In this document: positions 20,417 through 28,837 of the stretch, one piece after another | Layout: every line of letters starts with the position of its first letter | How positions within the stretch are numbered: the stretch's first letter is position 1 | Source of the DNA: Hyalangium gracile | Lineage (GTDB): Bacteria; Myxococcota; Myxococcia; Myxococcales; Myxococcaceae | Reading direction: 5' to 3' | Assembly: GCF_020103725.1 (NCBI RefSeq) | Contig: NZ_JAHXBG010000017.1 | Span: forward strand, 124,001 to 188,000 | Length of the DNA stretch: 64,000 bases | Made by a program: the position numbers and the translations under genes | Notes under the pieces: model-generated | Database searches by the model: none | Told to the model about the DNA's origin: nothing | Seen by the model: only the letters and a program-made list of their open reading frames with translations

Positions 20417-21923
20417 TAAGTCATTGCTGTCTCTCGGGCTTTTGATCGGCATGACAGGGGGCGGCTGCGCGGGTTTCGACGAGGCCGAGGCGCTGGACTC
20501 CTCCATGTCGGCGGACACGACCTCCCAGGTCACCCGAGCCCTGAGCACCCATGTCACCGGCACCAGTCCGATCACCTTCGTTGCCATGTCGGGGAACGAG
20601 ACGACGCCGTACGATCAATCGGCCACGTCGGTGGTGGCGTACACGCGGGACTCAACCACTGGGGAGTTCACGGCCTACCCGGGCACGGGCTCGGCGGACG
20701 GCACCATCTCCGTGCCGAGCGTCCCCTCCGGGCGCATCTATCTGAAGCTGGGCTCGCGCTACCTGGTGAGCACCGGACGCTCGTTCGATCTGGGCTCTAC
20801 GGAGTGGGGCCGAGATGGCGCCTTCGCCTCGCTGTCCACACCCGTGACGGTGTCCGCCACCGGCCTGTCCCCCTGGCAGTCGGGGGACTACCTGGACATG
20901 TATTCGCTGAACCCCGGCGCGTTCGGCTACATCGACTCCAACGCGACGGGGTTCCCCCAGGCGGGCGCTACGTCGCTCTCGGGGATGAGCTTCGATTACG
21001 CCAACATGCTCAATCCGGTGCTGCTCGACAGCAGCCGCGGGGATCTGTTCTCACTGGCGCAGATGCGGCTGCAGACGAGCCCGAATGGGGTGCCCTACCG
21101 CGCCATGCACAAGGTGCTCCTCACGAGCATGACCCAAGTCGACGGCCAGCCCGTCACCGTCAGCGGCACCTTCACCCAGCCCGTCGCGACGGGTACCTTC
21201 GGGGTGGACTGGAGGCGCTCGGCCTTCGAGGCGATGCGCACCCAGGTGAACCCAAGCGCGGTCAGCACGTACAACGAGATCTGGATGTCCGCCCGGCCGG
21301 CCGCGCTGAGCTCGGCGCTCGCATCCATCAGCGGCCCGCCGCTGCTCGTGAAGCTCAATCCTGACGCGCAGCGGACCGACATCGTCACGGGGAACATGGC
21401 GTACAACAACCCGCTCCCGGCGACGTGGCAGAAGGTGGCGCTCGTCGCCGCGGGCTTTACGAAGAGCTACGCGCTGGGGACCGCGACGCCCTACACCATG
21501 AGCGTGGACATCCGCGTGGATCAGGAGGCGAGCGCGTTCGCGGCCGCGCCTGTGCAGCCGCTCATCGGGCCGGTGCAAGCGCCCCTGGTGAACACGCGGG
21601 GCGCGTTCCAGAACCTCACGGGCGTGGGGACTGACGCCTCCCTGCGCTGGTCCAAGCCGCTGGTCGGCACGGCCACGAACTACGTGGTGAACATCTACCG
21701 GCTGGGCGTGAGCAATGGCCGCACCACCGTCACGCGAGTGGCGGCGCTGCACACGGATCTCCAAAGCGTGTATCTGCCCCCAGACGTGCTGCAGGCGGGC
21801 CAGACGTACTTCGCGGAGATCCAGAGCTGGTACCAGCCCGGTTCGGACCTGGCGACGAGCCCGTACATGCGCTCGCTGCCTCGAGGCCGCGCCAGCGTGC
21901 TCACCGGCACGTTCAGCCCGTAG
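20412..21923 (+). CDS. Secreted lipoprotein, function unknown
   Basis: A 503-residue predicted lipoprotein: signal peptide with lipobox near MTGGGCAGF, Ser/Thr-rich linker, then a beta-rich exported body with few charged residues. The C-terminal part (from about 395, LRWSKPLVGTATNYVVNIYRL to YFAEIQSWYQPG) resembles a fibronectin type III-like domain. The ATG at 20412 is chosen because it opens the signal peptide, though GTG 20400 is in frame. It lies at the left edge of a variable region and is followed by a strong hairpin. I do not recognise a named family. Confidence 0.75.
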   Translation: MHKSLLSLGLLIGMTGGGCAGFDEAEALDSSMSADTTSQVTRALSTHVTGTSPITFVAMSGNETTPYDQSATSVVAYTRDSTTGEFTAYPGTGSADGTISVPSVPSGRIYLKLGSRYLVSTGRSFDLGSTEWGRDGAFASLSTPVTVSATGLSPWQSGDYLDMYSLNPGAFGYIDSNATGFPQAGATSLSGMSFDYANMLNPVLLDSSRGDLFSLAQMRLQTSPNGVPYRAMHKVLLTSMTQVDGQPVTVSGTFTQPVATGTFGVDWRRSAFEAMRTQVNPSAVSTYNEIWMSARPAALSSALASISGPPLLVKLNPDAQRTDIVTGNMAYNNPLPATWQKVALVAAGFTKSYALGTATPYTMSVDIRVDQEASAFAAAPVQPLIGPVQAPLVNTRGAFQNLTGVGTDASLRWSKPLVGTATNYVVNIYRLGVSNGRTTVTRVAALHTDLQSVYLPPDVLQAGQTYFAEIQSWYQPGSDLATSPYMRSLPRGRASVLTGTFSP

Positions 21924-21935
21924 GCGCTGAAGTTC

Positions 21936-21970
21936 CAGGAAGGGAGCGAAGCCCGCTTCCTCCCTTCCTG
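21936..21970 (+). terminator. Long hairpin after the lipoprotein gene
   Basis: CAGGAAGGGAG (21936-21946) pairs with CTCCCTTCCTG (21960-21970); the inner bases GAAG/CTTC extend the stem past one bulged C. It starts 12 nt after the stop codon. No T-run follows, but the position supports a terminator. Confidence 0.6.
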
Positions 21971-22200
21971 CAGGCCCAGCGGGACAGGGTCCATCAACGC
22001 CAGGACCATTGAGGCGCCCCGTGGGCGTGGCAGCGCGTTCTAGAGGCAGTGGGAGCAGCCAGCGCGGTGCTCCCCGGGCGCGCTCTCTTGCCCGGTTTCC
22101 GCACTGCCAAGCTGCGGGCGCGCGCCACCGGGCCGAGCTGGAGCCGTCCGCCGCGCGCACCATCGGGCCGAGCTGGGATTGTGCGGGCGTTTCCCGTGCC
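21971..22200. other. Intergenic stretch carrying GC-rich repeat copies
   Basis: No gene is supported here. Bases 22121-22176 hold about two copies of a roughly 32-nt unit with the core GGGCCGAGCTGGAGC followed by GTCCGCC and GCGCGC. The same repeat occurs at 23508-23634, on the other side of the next two genes. Confidence 0.6.
22121..22176. repeat. GC-rich repeat, left copy cluster
   Basis: Two imperfect units of about 32 nt with the core CCGAGCTGG. The 27 bases 22132-22158 are identical and in the same orientation to 23552-23578, so the pair forms direct repeats about 1.4 kb apart around the two genes at 22201-23270. Confidence 0.7.
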
Positions 22201-22722
22201 CTACCGCTTCGATTTCGCGGGCGGCTGGATGCCGTATTGTGCTGCCTCGCGTCGGGCGTGCTCGATCCCGTCAAGCATCTGTTGGCGCGAAGGGCGATCC
22301 TTGCGTCGCCTCAAGACCCTGCGCCTTGTGTCCGCCAACATCTCAAAAGCGTCTCGGGTTTGCTCCGGGAAGTTGTGCAAGGACTGCACATAGATCGTCG
22401 AGATCTGGTAGCGGCTCCAGAGATTCGGGAAGCCCAGCCGTTTGAGCCTGCGTAGCCACTGGCCAAAATCTTTCCATGGGCGATCCATCCTGAATGCCGC
22501 GTTCAATGCGTCCTCTGCCGTCAGGCGCTTGAGGTGCAGGCGTTCGCCAGGAGTTCGCGCCTCTCGTGCAAACTGTCGCTCTAGATCCTTGAGCGCGGCC
22601 ACGTAGGCGTCAAAAGGCACTTCTGCGAAGATCATTCCGAGGGTGAGCCACTGGCGTTCCTCGGCAACCTTGTTCCACCATTCCCAACGAAGGCGGGCCA
22701 CGGCTAGAAGCCTCCGAGACAT
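22201..22722 (-). CDS. Small basic protein overlapping a Cys-rich lipoprotein gene; possible immunity/accessory protein
   Basis: A 173-residue cytoplasmic protein, helical and strongly basic at the C-terminus (RRRVLRRRKDRPSRQQ), with Trp-rich segments near the N-terminus (LRWEWWNKVAEERQW). Its start at 22722 overlaps the end of the upstream lipoprotein gene by 19 nt, so the two are translated together. Local G+C (about 57 % in a sampled line) is lower than in the surrounding genes. I do not know a named family; the arrangement resembles toxin/immunity pairs of myxobacteria, in which the second gene protects the producer, but this is inference. Confidence 0.65.
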   Translation of the reverse strand: MSRRLLAVARLRWEWWNKVAEERQWLTLGMIFAEVPFDAYVAALKDLERQFAREARTPGERLHLKRLTAEDALNAAFRMDRPWKDFGQWLRRLKRLGFPNLWSRYQISTIYVQSLHNFPEQTRDAFEMLADTRRRVLRRRKDRPSRQQMLDGIEHARREAAQYGIQPPAKSKR

Positions 22723-23270
22723 TCAAAGTCGTTGACCTCTTTGGGCCAGTAGCCCAGCCCCATGCACTGGTCGTAGCAGGACGCGCAGATGGTGCGGCCA
22801 TGCTGCCCGCGCTTCTCGTACTCGCCTCCGAGTGCGATGCACTGATTCCAATACTCGCGGCATTGCTGATCCCTCTTCCGTCTGTCGGGAGGGGCTGCAT
22901 CCGTGGGGGGCGGGTACGGATCCGTAGTGGGGGGCGGGGGCGGGTACGGATTCGGATCCGTCCGGGGCGCTTGCTTGGGTGCCCGAGTGGGTGCCTTCCC
23001 AGGGTCTATAGCCCCGCAGCGTTCGAACTCGCCCGGGTGCTGTTTAAGGCAGCAGGAAACGGTGCTGTCAAACGGGCCGCAGGCAGCCTGCGCGATGGAA
23101 TCCGTGCGCTGCGCGGTTTCCTGCCCGTATGCGGCAGCCCCATCCGCAGAGCCCGATCCGCCGGTGCCCTGATGGGCAGCTTGCGTCGAACTACAGCCCA
23201 CACCGGCTAACAGGCTGGCGCAGATCAGGAGCGCACAGCTCAGGCGCCAAGAGTTGGCGTGATGGGTCAT
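22704..23270 (-). CDS. Cys-rich lipoprotein with Pro-rich linker; candidate polymorphic toxin
   Basis: A 188-residue lipoprotein: signal peptide with lipobox ending LLAGVGC (Cys near 26), Gly/Ser spacer, a first Cys cluster (ACGPFDSTVSCC...ERCG, about 65-90), a Pro-rich linker (about 95-130, PNPYPPPPPTTDPYPPP), and a second Cys cluster at the C-terminus (CREYWNQC, CASCYDQC, FECLGG). Similar Cys-rich tails with a CxxC...W P pattern are found at the ends of variable myxobacterial secreted proteins. GGAGG lies upstream of the ATG at 23270. The lipoprotein anchor, variable modular tail and overlapping partner recall SitA-type toxins exchanged between outer membranes. The role is inferred, not shown. 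Confidence 0.65.
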   Translation of the reverse strand: MTHHANSWRLSCALLICASLLAGVGCSSTQAAHQGTGGSGSADGAAAYGQETAQRTDSIAQAACGPFDSTVSCCLKQHPGEFERCGAIDPGKAPTRAPKQAPRTDPNPYPPPPPTTDPYPPPTDAAPPDRRKRDQQCREYWNQCIALGGEYEKRGQHGRTICASCYDQCMGLGYWPKEVNDFECLGGF

Positions 23271-24075
23271 GGGGCCTCCGGGCACAGCCCGAGTGATCGG
23301 AGTTATCGCAAGTTCCCGGGACAGATTGCGCACACACCAATACGTCAGACGAGATTTTAGCACCTAACAAGTCCCATGCCATCCCAGCCTATGACCTACG
23401 AAGTCCTCTGGCACGCACCGACTTGGAAAGTTCATGCTCGCAGAGGGCGGGTAGTTGAATAGGACTTGGAGAGTCCTACGGTATGTCCCCCGTGCCGAGG
23501 TGGACCTGTACGCGGCGCCCGAACTGGAGCTGTCCGACGCGCGCGCCCTGAGCCGAGCTGGAGCCGTCCGCCGCGCGCTCCGGGCCGAGCTGGAGCTGTC
23601 CGACGTGCGCGCGTGCCAAGGGGCCGAGCTGTTACGGAGAAAGTCCCGCTGAAGTTCCGTTGTCAGCCCCGTATCAGCGCCGCGCCCGCGACACGGCCAA
23701 CGATTCCGCCGCGCCGCACGGCGGTTGATCCGCTCGCGCGCATTGGCCCTTGGTTGCCCGTCTGCACGCTTCCCGATCTGCTGTCACGTTTCGCCTGTGG
23801 CCTAGACACCCGCCGTTGCCATGTGTCACTTCTGCCCGGGTCGTCGTGGGCTGTTCGGTGAGTTGAAAGGGCGGGTTAGCGAGGCGGGCGGGGGCGAGCG
23901 CCCTCCGTTGTTTCAATGGCGGTGGTCTTCACCTCTCACAACACCGGCGACGGAGCACCAGGGGGCGGCCGGCCAAGGAAAGCAATCCGCCTGATGGGCA
24001 CCGCTGCGACGAATGCACTGGCTCCAGGGGCGTGACAAGCTGCCGGATCGAACCCTCCCGACCAGGGGCTCGACC
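23271..24075. other. Intergenic region with promoter-like A+T segment and GC-rich repeats
   Basis: About 800 nt without a supported gene. The part next to the lipoprotein gene (23271-23460) is lower in G+C and probably holds its promoter. Bases 23508-23634 carry the GC-rich repeat. From 23640 to 24075 I see short open frames only, with no recognisable motifs and no good ribosome sites; this may be degraded sequence. Confidence 0.5.
23508..23634. repeat. GC-rich repeat, right copy cluster
   Basis: About four imperfect tandem units of about 32 nt, each with GAGCTGGAGC or GAGCTG, then GTCCG[AC]C and a G/C alternation. Bases 23552-23578 match 22132-22158 exactly in the same orientation. Confidence 0.7.
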
Positions 24076-24801
24076 ATGGGTGACTGGAATACGCTTCACG
24101 TCTTCGATGACCGGAGGTTCCACGAGGAGACCGTGCCCAGGCTGCGAGGGCGGAAAGGGAGCCTCGAGGAGCACTACACGAGGTATCTGAGAACGTGCCC
24201 GCGTGGTGAGTGCGACCTGGGAATCGCGGAGATCATCGAGATCTCCCGTCAATTCAGCGAGGACTTCACGAGCCACCCTGGGTACTCCACCGACACCGGA
24301 CAGGGCGGGGAAAGGAACTTCATCGGCTCCCAGCCCTGGGAATACCACTACAGGCGATTCTTCGAGTTCATCGTCTTTGCTGAATGCGCGAGCTTCTACC
24401 CGTACTTCAGGATGGGGAAGCTCTTCTTCAGAGGGGCGGTGGACGTGAGACCGGGGGCCACCGCCGTGGGTGGCCTCCTGGCCCGTGTCGTGGATGGCTA
24501 CCGCGACAACCCATGGACCTGGGATGGCGATGGCATCCGAGGTTGGCTGAGTGCCACGGAGGCCAAGGTGCTGAACGACGCGGACAGCATCATCCCCACG
24601 GAGAGCGAGTATGCGAGATACGTGGAGGAGTTCAGGCGGTTCCTGGACGTCGTGACGAAGAACGACCTGGGACTGCTCTCCGCCGTCAATCTCGCGGAAG
24701 CGCGGCTGAGCGGCAGTCCGTCCCCCATCGACAATGAGAAGCTCTGGAAGGGGGTAGAGCTGGAGGAGCTGATGGGTCGCGAGCCGCCGAAGCTCGCTTG
24801 A
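24076..24801 (+). CDS. Hypothetical protein of the variable region
   Basis: A 241-residue soluble protein without signal peptide, rich in aromatic residues (QPWEYHYRRFFEFIVFAE around 87-105) and acidic residues near the C-terminus. The ATG at 24076 (MGDWNTLHVFDD) is chosen over ATG 24013 because the upstream segment looks non-coding. G+C is about 60 % in a sampled line, lower than in the core genes. It has no close partner gene. I do not recognise a family; small soluble proteins in such regions are often immunity or stand-alone defence proteins, but nothing here proves it. Confidence 0.6.
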   Translation: MGDWNTLHVFDDRRFHEETVPRLRGRKGSLEEHYTRYLRTCPRGECDLGIAEIIEISRQFSEDFTSHPGYSTDTGQGGERNFIGSQPWEYHYRRFFEFIVFAECASFYPYFRMGKLFFRGAVDVRPGATAVGGLLARVVDGYRDNPWTWDGDGIRGWLSATEAKVLNDADSIIPTESEYARYVEEFRRFLDVVTKNDLGLLSAVNLAEARLSGSPSPIDNEKLWKGVELEELMGREPPKLA

Positions 24802-24854
24802 CCCATCCCTCCCACCGCACCGCCGAGAAGGAAGACGGTGAGGACTCCACCAGC

Positions 24855-25760
24855 TCAGTGGCAGACGGCGCGCTCCGCCAGCACGTTCAGGTGGCCCGCG
24901 GCATCTCCCGTCAGCGACACGGCATAGAGCCCCCTTTCGAAGCTCCCGTTGCTGAAGCTGACCCGGGCGTAAGGGGCGAGCACCGTGCCCTGGAAGCTGT
25001 AGCCAGAGGCGGTGATCGAGGCGGCATCCACGAAGTTGTAGAGGATGTCCCGCGACTGGATGCCCCCGCTGAGCGTGGTGCCGAAGCCGGTGAAGGTGGC
25101 CGCGGCCCCGCGGATGTTGACGACGGCCAGCGAGCCGGCTGGCGGGTTGATGGACAGGAGCGCGGCCCCCGTGAAGGCACTGGCCTTCACCTCGAACGTG
25201 TTCGTCTGGGAATCCGTGCCGCGCAGCATCACGCCGCCCCAGGGCGCGCGCCTCGTGGAGCCATTGGCCGGCACCCGCGAGAGCCAGGCGGACTGCGCGC
25301 GCAGCGCGGTGAAGCGGGCCTGGAAGTCGATGGGCTTGCCCTGGGACACACCGCTGCCCGCTGGGAAGGAGACGGTGCTGTCCGTGCTGACGTTGTCTCC
25401 GTGGACGGCGCTCCCCCCGACGGCGCCGCGCGCGAGGGGCAGGGTCCGGCCCGCGATCAGCGCCGGGGAGAGCGAGCCGCTCGGCACGGCCTGACCCACC
25501 GCGAAGTCCGTCAGGTGATGTCTCCTCCCGCGGCCACTCTGCCCTCCACGTGGTGGCCTCCCGCGTAGTCGCCGAGCAGAAAGAGGTTGTGCTCGCTCAG
25601 ACGCACCGGGATGCAGCTGGGATCCGCGGTCCACAGGGCCGCTCTCGGCCGATAGTCGCTCCCCTCCATGAGCGAGTAGCCCACCACCTGCCCCGCTGGA
25701 GAATGCTTCCGAGGTCGGCAGCGTCGAGCCGACGGCTCGGGTGGTACTACCCGGGAGCAG
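24855..25760 (-). pseudogene. Frameshifted choice-of-anchor A domain protein
   Basis: The last part of the frame (24855-25511) encodes a region like the choice-of-anchor A domain of secreted proteins (SALLSINPPAG-like segment, ITASGYSFQGTVLAPYARV, LYAVSLTGDAAGHLN). The matching upstream part (PVRLSEHNLFLLGDYAGG, VEGRVAAGGDIT) lies in another frame and runs into TGA at about 25512, where restoring one C in the run ACC-TGACGG would rejoin the frames. No signal peptide or convincing start lies before 25760. It is a 5'-truncated, frameshifted gene, or less likely a gene with a sequencing error. Confidence 0.7.
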
Positions 25761-25772
25761 CAGTCCTCGCAC

Positions 25773-26864
25773 CTAGTTCATGGCATGGATTTCCGTGAAC
25801 CGCTCTGAATCCAGCACGACTTTGTTCTCATGGGTCACCAGATCATAGACACCGGTGATGGGATGGCCCGTGCTGTCTTCCGCGAGATAGTAGACGCGAT
25901 TGTCGTTCGTCGAAATGGAGGTGACGTTATAGCCTGACAGGATGAAGACAGGATTGGGCTCACCGCGCTTGACGACAGTCACCTTGCTGAGCTCGCGCAC
26001 GATGAAATAATCACCGGTCTTGTACAGCACGGAATTCGAGCCGCAGCTTAAGCACTCGGGAGTGCCGGGACTGAATCCGTATTCATTGACAAGTGTGATG
26101 TCGCCGTGAACGTCAACTGCACCCAGATAATAAAGGCTGTGGTCGCTCCCCAGTCCCTGAGTAAGCACCACGGCTCCGTTCTCACTGCGTACGCGCTCAT
26201 GGTTCAGCGCGAAGGGGGCGCTTTCCGTGCGCTCACCGGTAGCCATGTCGATCACCCTGTTGGGCTGGCAATCATCAATCAGCGCGTGGGTGGCATCCAG
26301 AGCCACCATGCCCGGACCGTTGCAGCCCATGACATTGTAGCGCACGCCGTTGACCGTATTGAGAATCTGGTGAACGGAGTTGTCACTGATGATGGCGAAG
26401 TTACCAGACATGCTGTTCACGAGCGGCCGGGTGAGCGTGGTTTGTATTGTCTCCAACGTCAAGGTCGCCTTTCTGAGCACTTTGCTGGTGACAAATGCAA
26501 CATCGCCGTTGTCGTTCTCCCCAATGAAGTGCCCGATGTCTGCTGGGAGTTCGCCGGAAGTATTGTCGGGCTTCACGTAGAAGGTCCGGAGGTCATCCGT
26601 TCCCGTGGCACGAGTGGTGACGATCACCCCCCAGGAGATGGGATGGGCACTCACCACTTCAATCCCTTCGAGGACGGGAGTGACATTGCTATTCGCTTCA
26701 ATCTTGAAGAGGTTTGATTCCGGAGCCTTTGAACTCCCGGAGTCGAGGCCCTTACGGAGAAGGGCCTTTGCACCCGAGAGGTTGAAGTCAGGGGCGGAGC
26801 CTTCATCACCGCAGGCGATGGCAGCCGCAGAGAGGACAATCAGTGAGGCAAGAGTCTTTTTCAT
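25773..26864 (-). CDS. Lipoprotein with beta-propeller-like body, low G+C
   Basis: A 363-residue lipoprotein: MKKTLASLIVLSAAAIAC gives a clear lipobox at Cys18. The body has repeated short beta patterns (for example YYLGAVDVHGDITLVNEYG, SISTNDNRVYYLAED, GVYDLVTHENKVV), suggesting a propeller. Paired Cys (ECLSCG, MGCNG, DDCQP) may form disulfides. Start at ATG 26864; ATG 26876 is also in frame. G+C is close to 52 % in a sampled line and codon use differs from nearby genes, which suggests recent transfer. The truncated anchor-A pseudogene lies downstream on the same strand. Function unknown. Confidence 0.75.
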   Translation of the reverse strand: MKKTLASLIVLSAAAIACGDEGSAPDFNLSGAKALLRKGLDSGSSKAPESNLFKIEANSNVTPVLEGIEVVSAHPISWGVIVTTRATGTDDLRTFYVKPDNTSGELPADIGHFIGENDNGDVAFVTSKVLRKATLTLETIQTTLTRPLVNSMSGNFAIISDNSVHQILNTVNGVRYNVMGCNGPGMVALDATHALIDDCQPNRVIDMATGERTESAPFALNHERVRSENGAVVLTQGLGSDHSLYYLGAVDVHGDITLVNEYGFSPGTPECLSCGSNSVLYKTGDYFIVRELSKVTVVKRGEPNPVFILSGYNVTSISTNDNRVYYLAEDSTGHPITGVYDLVTHENKVVLDSERFTEIHAMN

Positions 26865-27073
26865 GGGTCTAAACATCGTCAAGTCGCAGGTTGACAGCTT
26901 CTTCTGGGGGGCATGGGAGCCTGATCCCTGAAGAGGGGCTGAGCCTAGGCCGAGCGCCGAAGGCGGGACTTGAATGAAACGCAGATTCCAGCTTCGGACG
27001 GGGGAGCTTCGCGCTGGAGCCGGATGCGCGCCGCCCCCGCCCGTCGCCACGCTCTGACGCCCTTCCCGCGCGC

Positions 27074-28045
27074 TCAGGGGGCGGTGTTTCCCTGCGCCGC
27101 CACGACGGGCTCCCGGACAGGCGGCGCGGAGGCCTTGCGGGTGATGAGCATCACCGCCACGAGGATGGCCCCCATCGCAACGATGGCATAGGGGCCCGGC
27201 GTCTCGCCGCCCAGCGCCACGCCGAGCAGCACCGCCACCACCGGGTTCACGTAGGCGTAGCTGGTGGCGATGGCCGGCCGCGCGTTGCGCAGCAGGTAGC
27301 CATACGCGCTGAACGCGATGAGCGAGCCGAAGGCCACCAGGTAGACGAACGCCAGCAGGGCCCGGGTGTCCGGCAGGGCGCTCATGCGCTCGCCCACGGA
27401 GAGGCTCACCACCAGCAGGACGACCCCGGAGCACAGCATCTGCGTGGCGGTGGCCATCAGCCCCTTGGGCATCGACGGGCTGCGCCGGCCCCAGATGGAG
27501 CCAAACGCCCAGCTCACCGGCGCCAGCAGCAGCGCGAGCACCGCGCCCCAGTGCTCGCCCAGCTCGCCCCCCTTGTTGAGCAGGACGATGCCGAAGAAGC
27601 CCAGCGCCAGCCCCCAGCGCTCGGCCCGGCCGGGCCACTGCCCGTCATACAGCCCGCCGAAGAGCGTGGCCCACAGCGGCATGCTGCCCACCACCAGCGC
27701 CGCGACGCCCGAGGGCACCCACTGCTGCGCGAACGCCACGCACCCGTTGCCCACGGCCAGCAGCAGCACCCCGGTGAACGCGCCGGCACGCCACTGGGGC
27801 CAGGTGGGCGCGGGCGTGCCTCTCAGGCGCAGCACCGCGTAGAGGATCGCCCCCGCCAGTGTGAAGCGCACCGCGCCCAGCATCAGCGGTGGGAAGCCGC
27901 CCTGGAGCGTCCACCGGATGCCCAGGTACGTGGACCCCCAGATGACGTACAGCGCGAAGAGGCAGAAGACGATCCAGCCCTTCCGGGGATCCGCGGGGGA
28001 GGACTCCACGGGGAGAGCAGCCAGAGAGGGAGCGGTCGAGGACAA
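27074..28045 (-). CDS. EamA/DMT family transporter (YedA-like)
   Basis: A 323-residue membrane protein with ten predicted helices in two EamA repeats, the build of drug/metabolite transporters. YALYVIWGSTYLGIR-like sequence at the first helix (LFALYVIWGSTYLGIRW) and SYAYVNPVVAVLLGV in the ninth are typical of YedA/RhaT-like exporters of amino acids or metabolites. The start is TTG 28045, without a good ribosome site; GTG 28009 is an alternative. Both ends are cytoplasmic and the C-terminus has a short Pro/Ala tail. Substrate unknown. Confidence 0.9.
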   Translation of the reverse strand: MSSTAPSLAALPVESSPADPRKGWIVFCLFALYVIWGSTYLGIRWTLQGGFPPLMLGAVRFTLAGAILYAVLRLRGTPAPTWPQWRAGAFTGVLLLAVGNGCVAFAQQWVPSGVAALVVGSMPLWATLFGGLYDGQWPGRAERWGLALGFFGIVLLNKGGELGEHWGAVLALLLAPVSWAFGSIWGRRSPSMPKGLMATATQMLCSGVVLLVVSLSVGERMSALPDTRALLAFVYLVAFGSLIAFSAYGYLLRNARPAIATSYAYVNPVVAVLLGVALGGETPGPYAIVAMGAILVAVMLITRKASAPPVREPVVAAQGNTAP

Positions 28046-28147
28046 GGCGCCGCACTTGTAACCCGGCGATTCCCAGCGTGCGATGTGCGCGCCTGTGCCA
28101 GGGGGCAGTTGCCCGCGTTCGTGACCGGTACAGTTCGCGCCCCGCTC

Positions 28148-28624
28148 TCAGAGGGGGTACACCTTCAGCCCCGAGAGCCGGCACATCTCGTAGATGACGT
28201 CCATGCGCTCGAAGAGCGGCATCGGCTCCAGCAGCACCCGAGCCTCCAGCCGCCCCATGCTCAGCAGGTCCACCTCGCCCTCCTCCACCGTGTGGTACAC
28301 GGCGTAGTTGGCTCGTACCGAGGTACGCCCCCCACGCGGCGCCTCCACCTGGACGTTGGTATAGAGATGGCGGCAGGCGTAGGGAACGGTAGCGTGAGAG
28401 CGCAGCAGGGTGGTGACGCACTCCTCGAGCTGGTTCCGGGAGGTGCAGTGCATCAGCGCCACCGGGACGTTCTGGACCAGGTTCTCCCGAGGGATGAGCC
28501 GGTACTGCCCCGCGTCCGTGAAGCAGCGCGGCCAGTGCTCCAGCGGCCCGTCGTCCAGGCACGTGGCGTAGCGGTACAGCAGGGACTCGGCGGCGTGGCG
28601 GACCTCGAGGGTGTCGTCGTACAT
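28148..28624 (-). CDS. Aromatic-ring-hydroxylating dioxygenase beta subunit-like protein
   Basis: A 158-residue protein of the ring-hydroxylating dioxygenase small-subunit family (SnoaL/NTF2-like cone fold): helix VRHAAESLLYRYATCLDDG, then LEHWPRCFTDAGQYRLIPREN, and beta strands near ACRHLYTNVQVEA and SVRANYAVYHT. In the classical enzymes this subunit is structural in an alpha3beta3 complex, but no alpha subunit, ferredoxin or reductase gene lies nearby. It may pair with a distant alpha subunit or act alone as a SnoaL-like protein. Confidence 0.8.
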   Translation of the reverse strand: MYDDTLEVRHAAESLLYRYATCLDDGPLEHWPRCFTDAGQYRLIPRENLVQNVPVALMHCTSRNQLEECVTTLLRSHATVPYACRHLYTNVQVEAPRGGRTSVRANYAVYHTVEEGEVDLLSMGRLEARVLLEPMPLFERMDVIYEMCRLSGLKVYPL

Positions 28625-28837
28625 GCGGTGCTACATCTCAAGCCACCTCGCCCCTCCGCTTCAATCGGGGAGATCACGGAAAAGTGGGGCGCAAGAACCG
28701 CCCCCTCTTGACGGGCGTCTGGATGGCTGCCAGCCGAGCCGGGATTGAACCGCTCCAGAGACCTCCTTAAACTTTGAGGTGTCCTTCATAAGCGAGGTAC
28801 TGGGAGGACTGCGCGGCGGTCTGGAGCGTGATCAGGG

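Noticed and set aside
23640-24075. Short open frames that might be transposase remnants
   Set aside because: No DDE or other transposase motif, no terminal inverted repeats and no ribosome site.
28680-28837. Possible CIRCE operator upstream of hrcA
   Set aside because: The consensus TTAGCACTC-N9-GAGTGCTAA is absent; only a weak ACCTC/GAGGT pair at 28761-28780 is seen.
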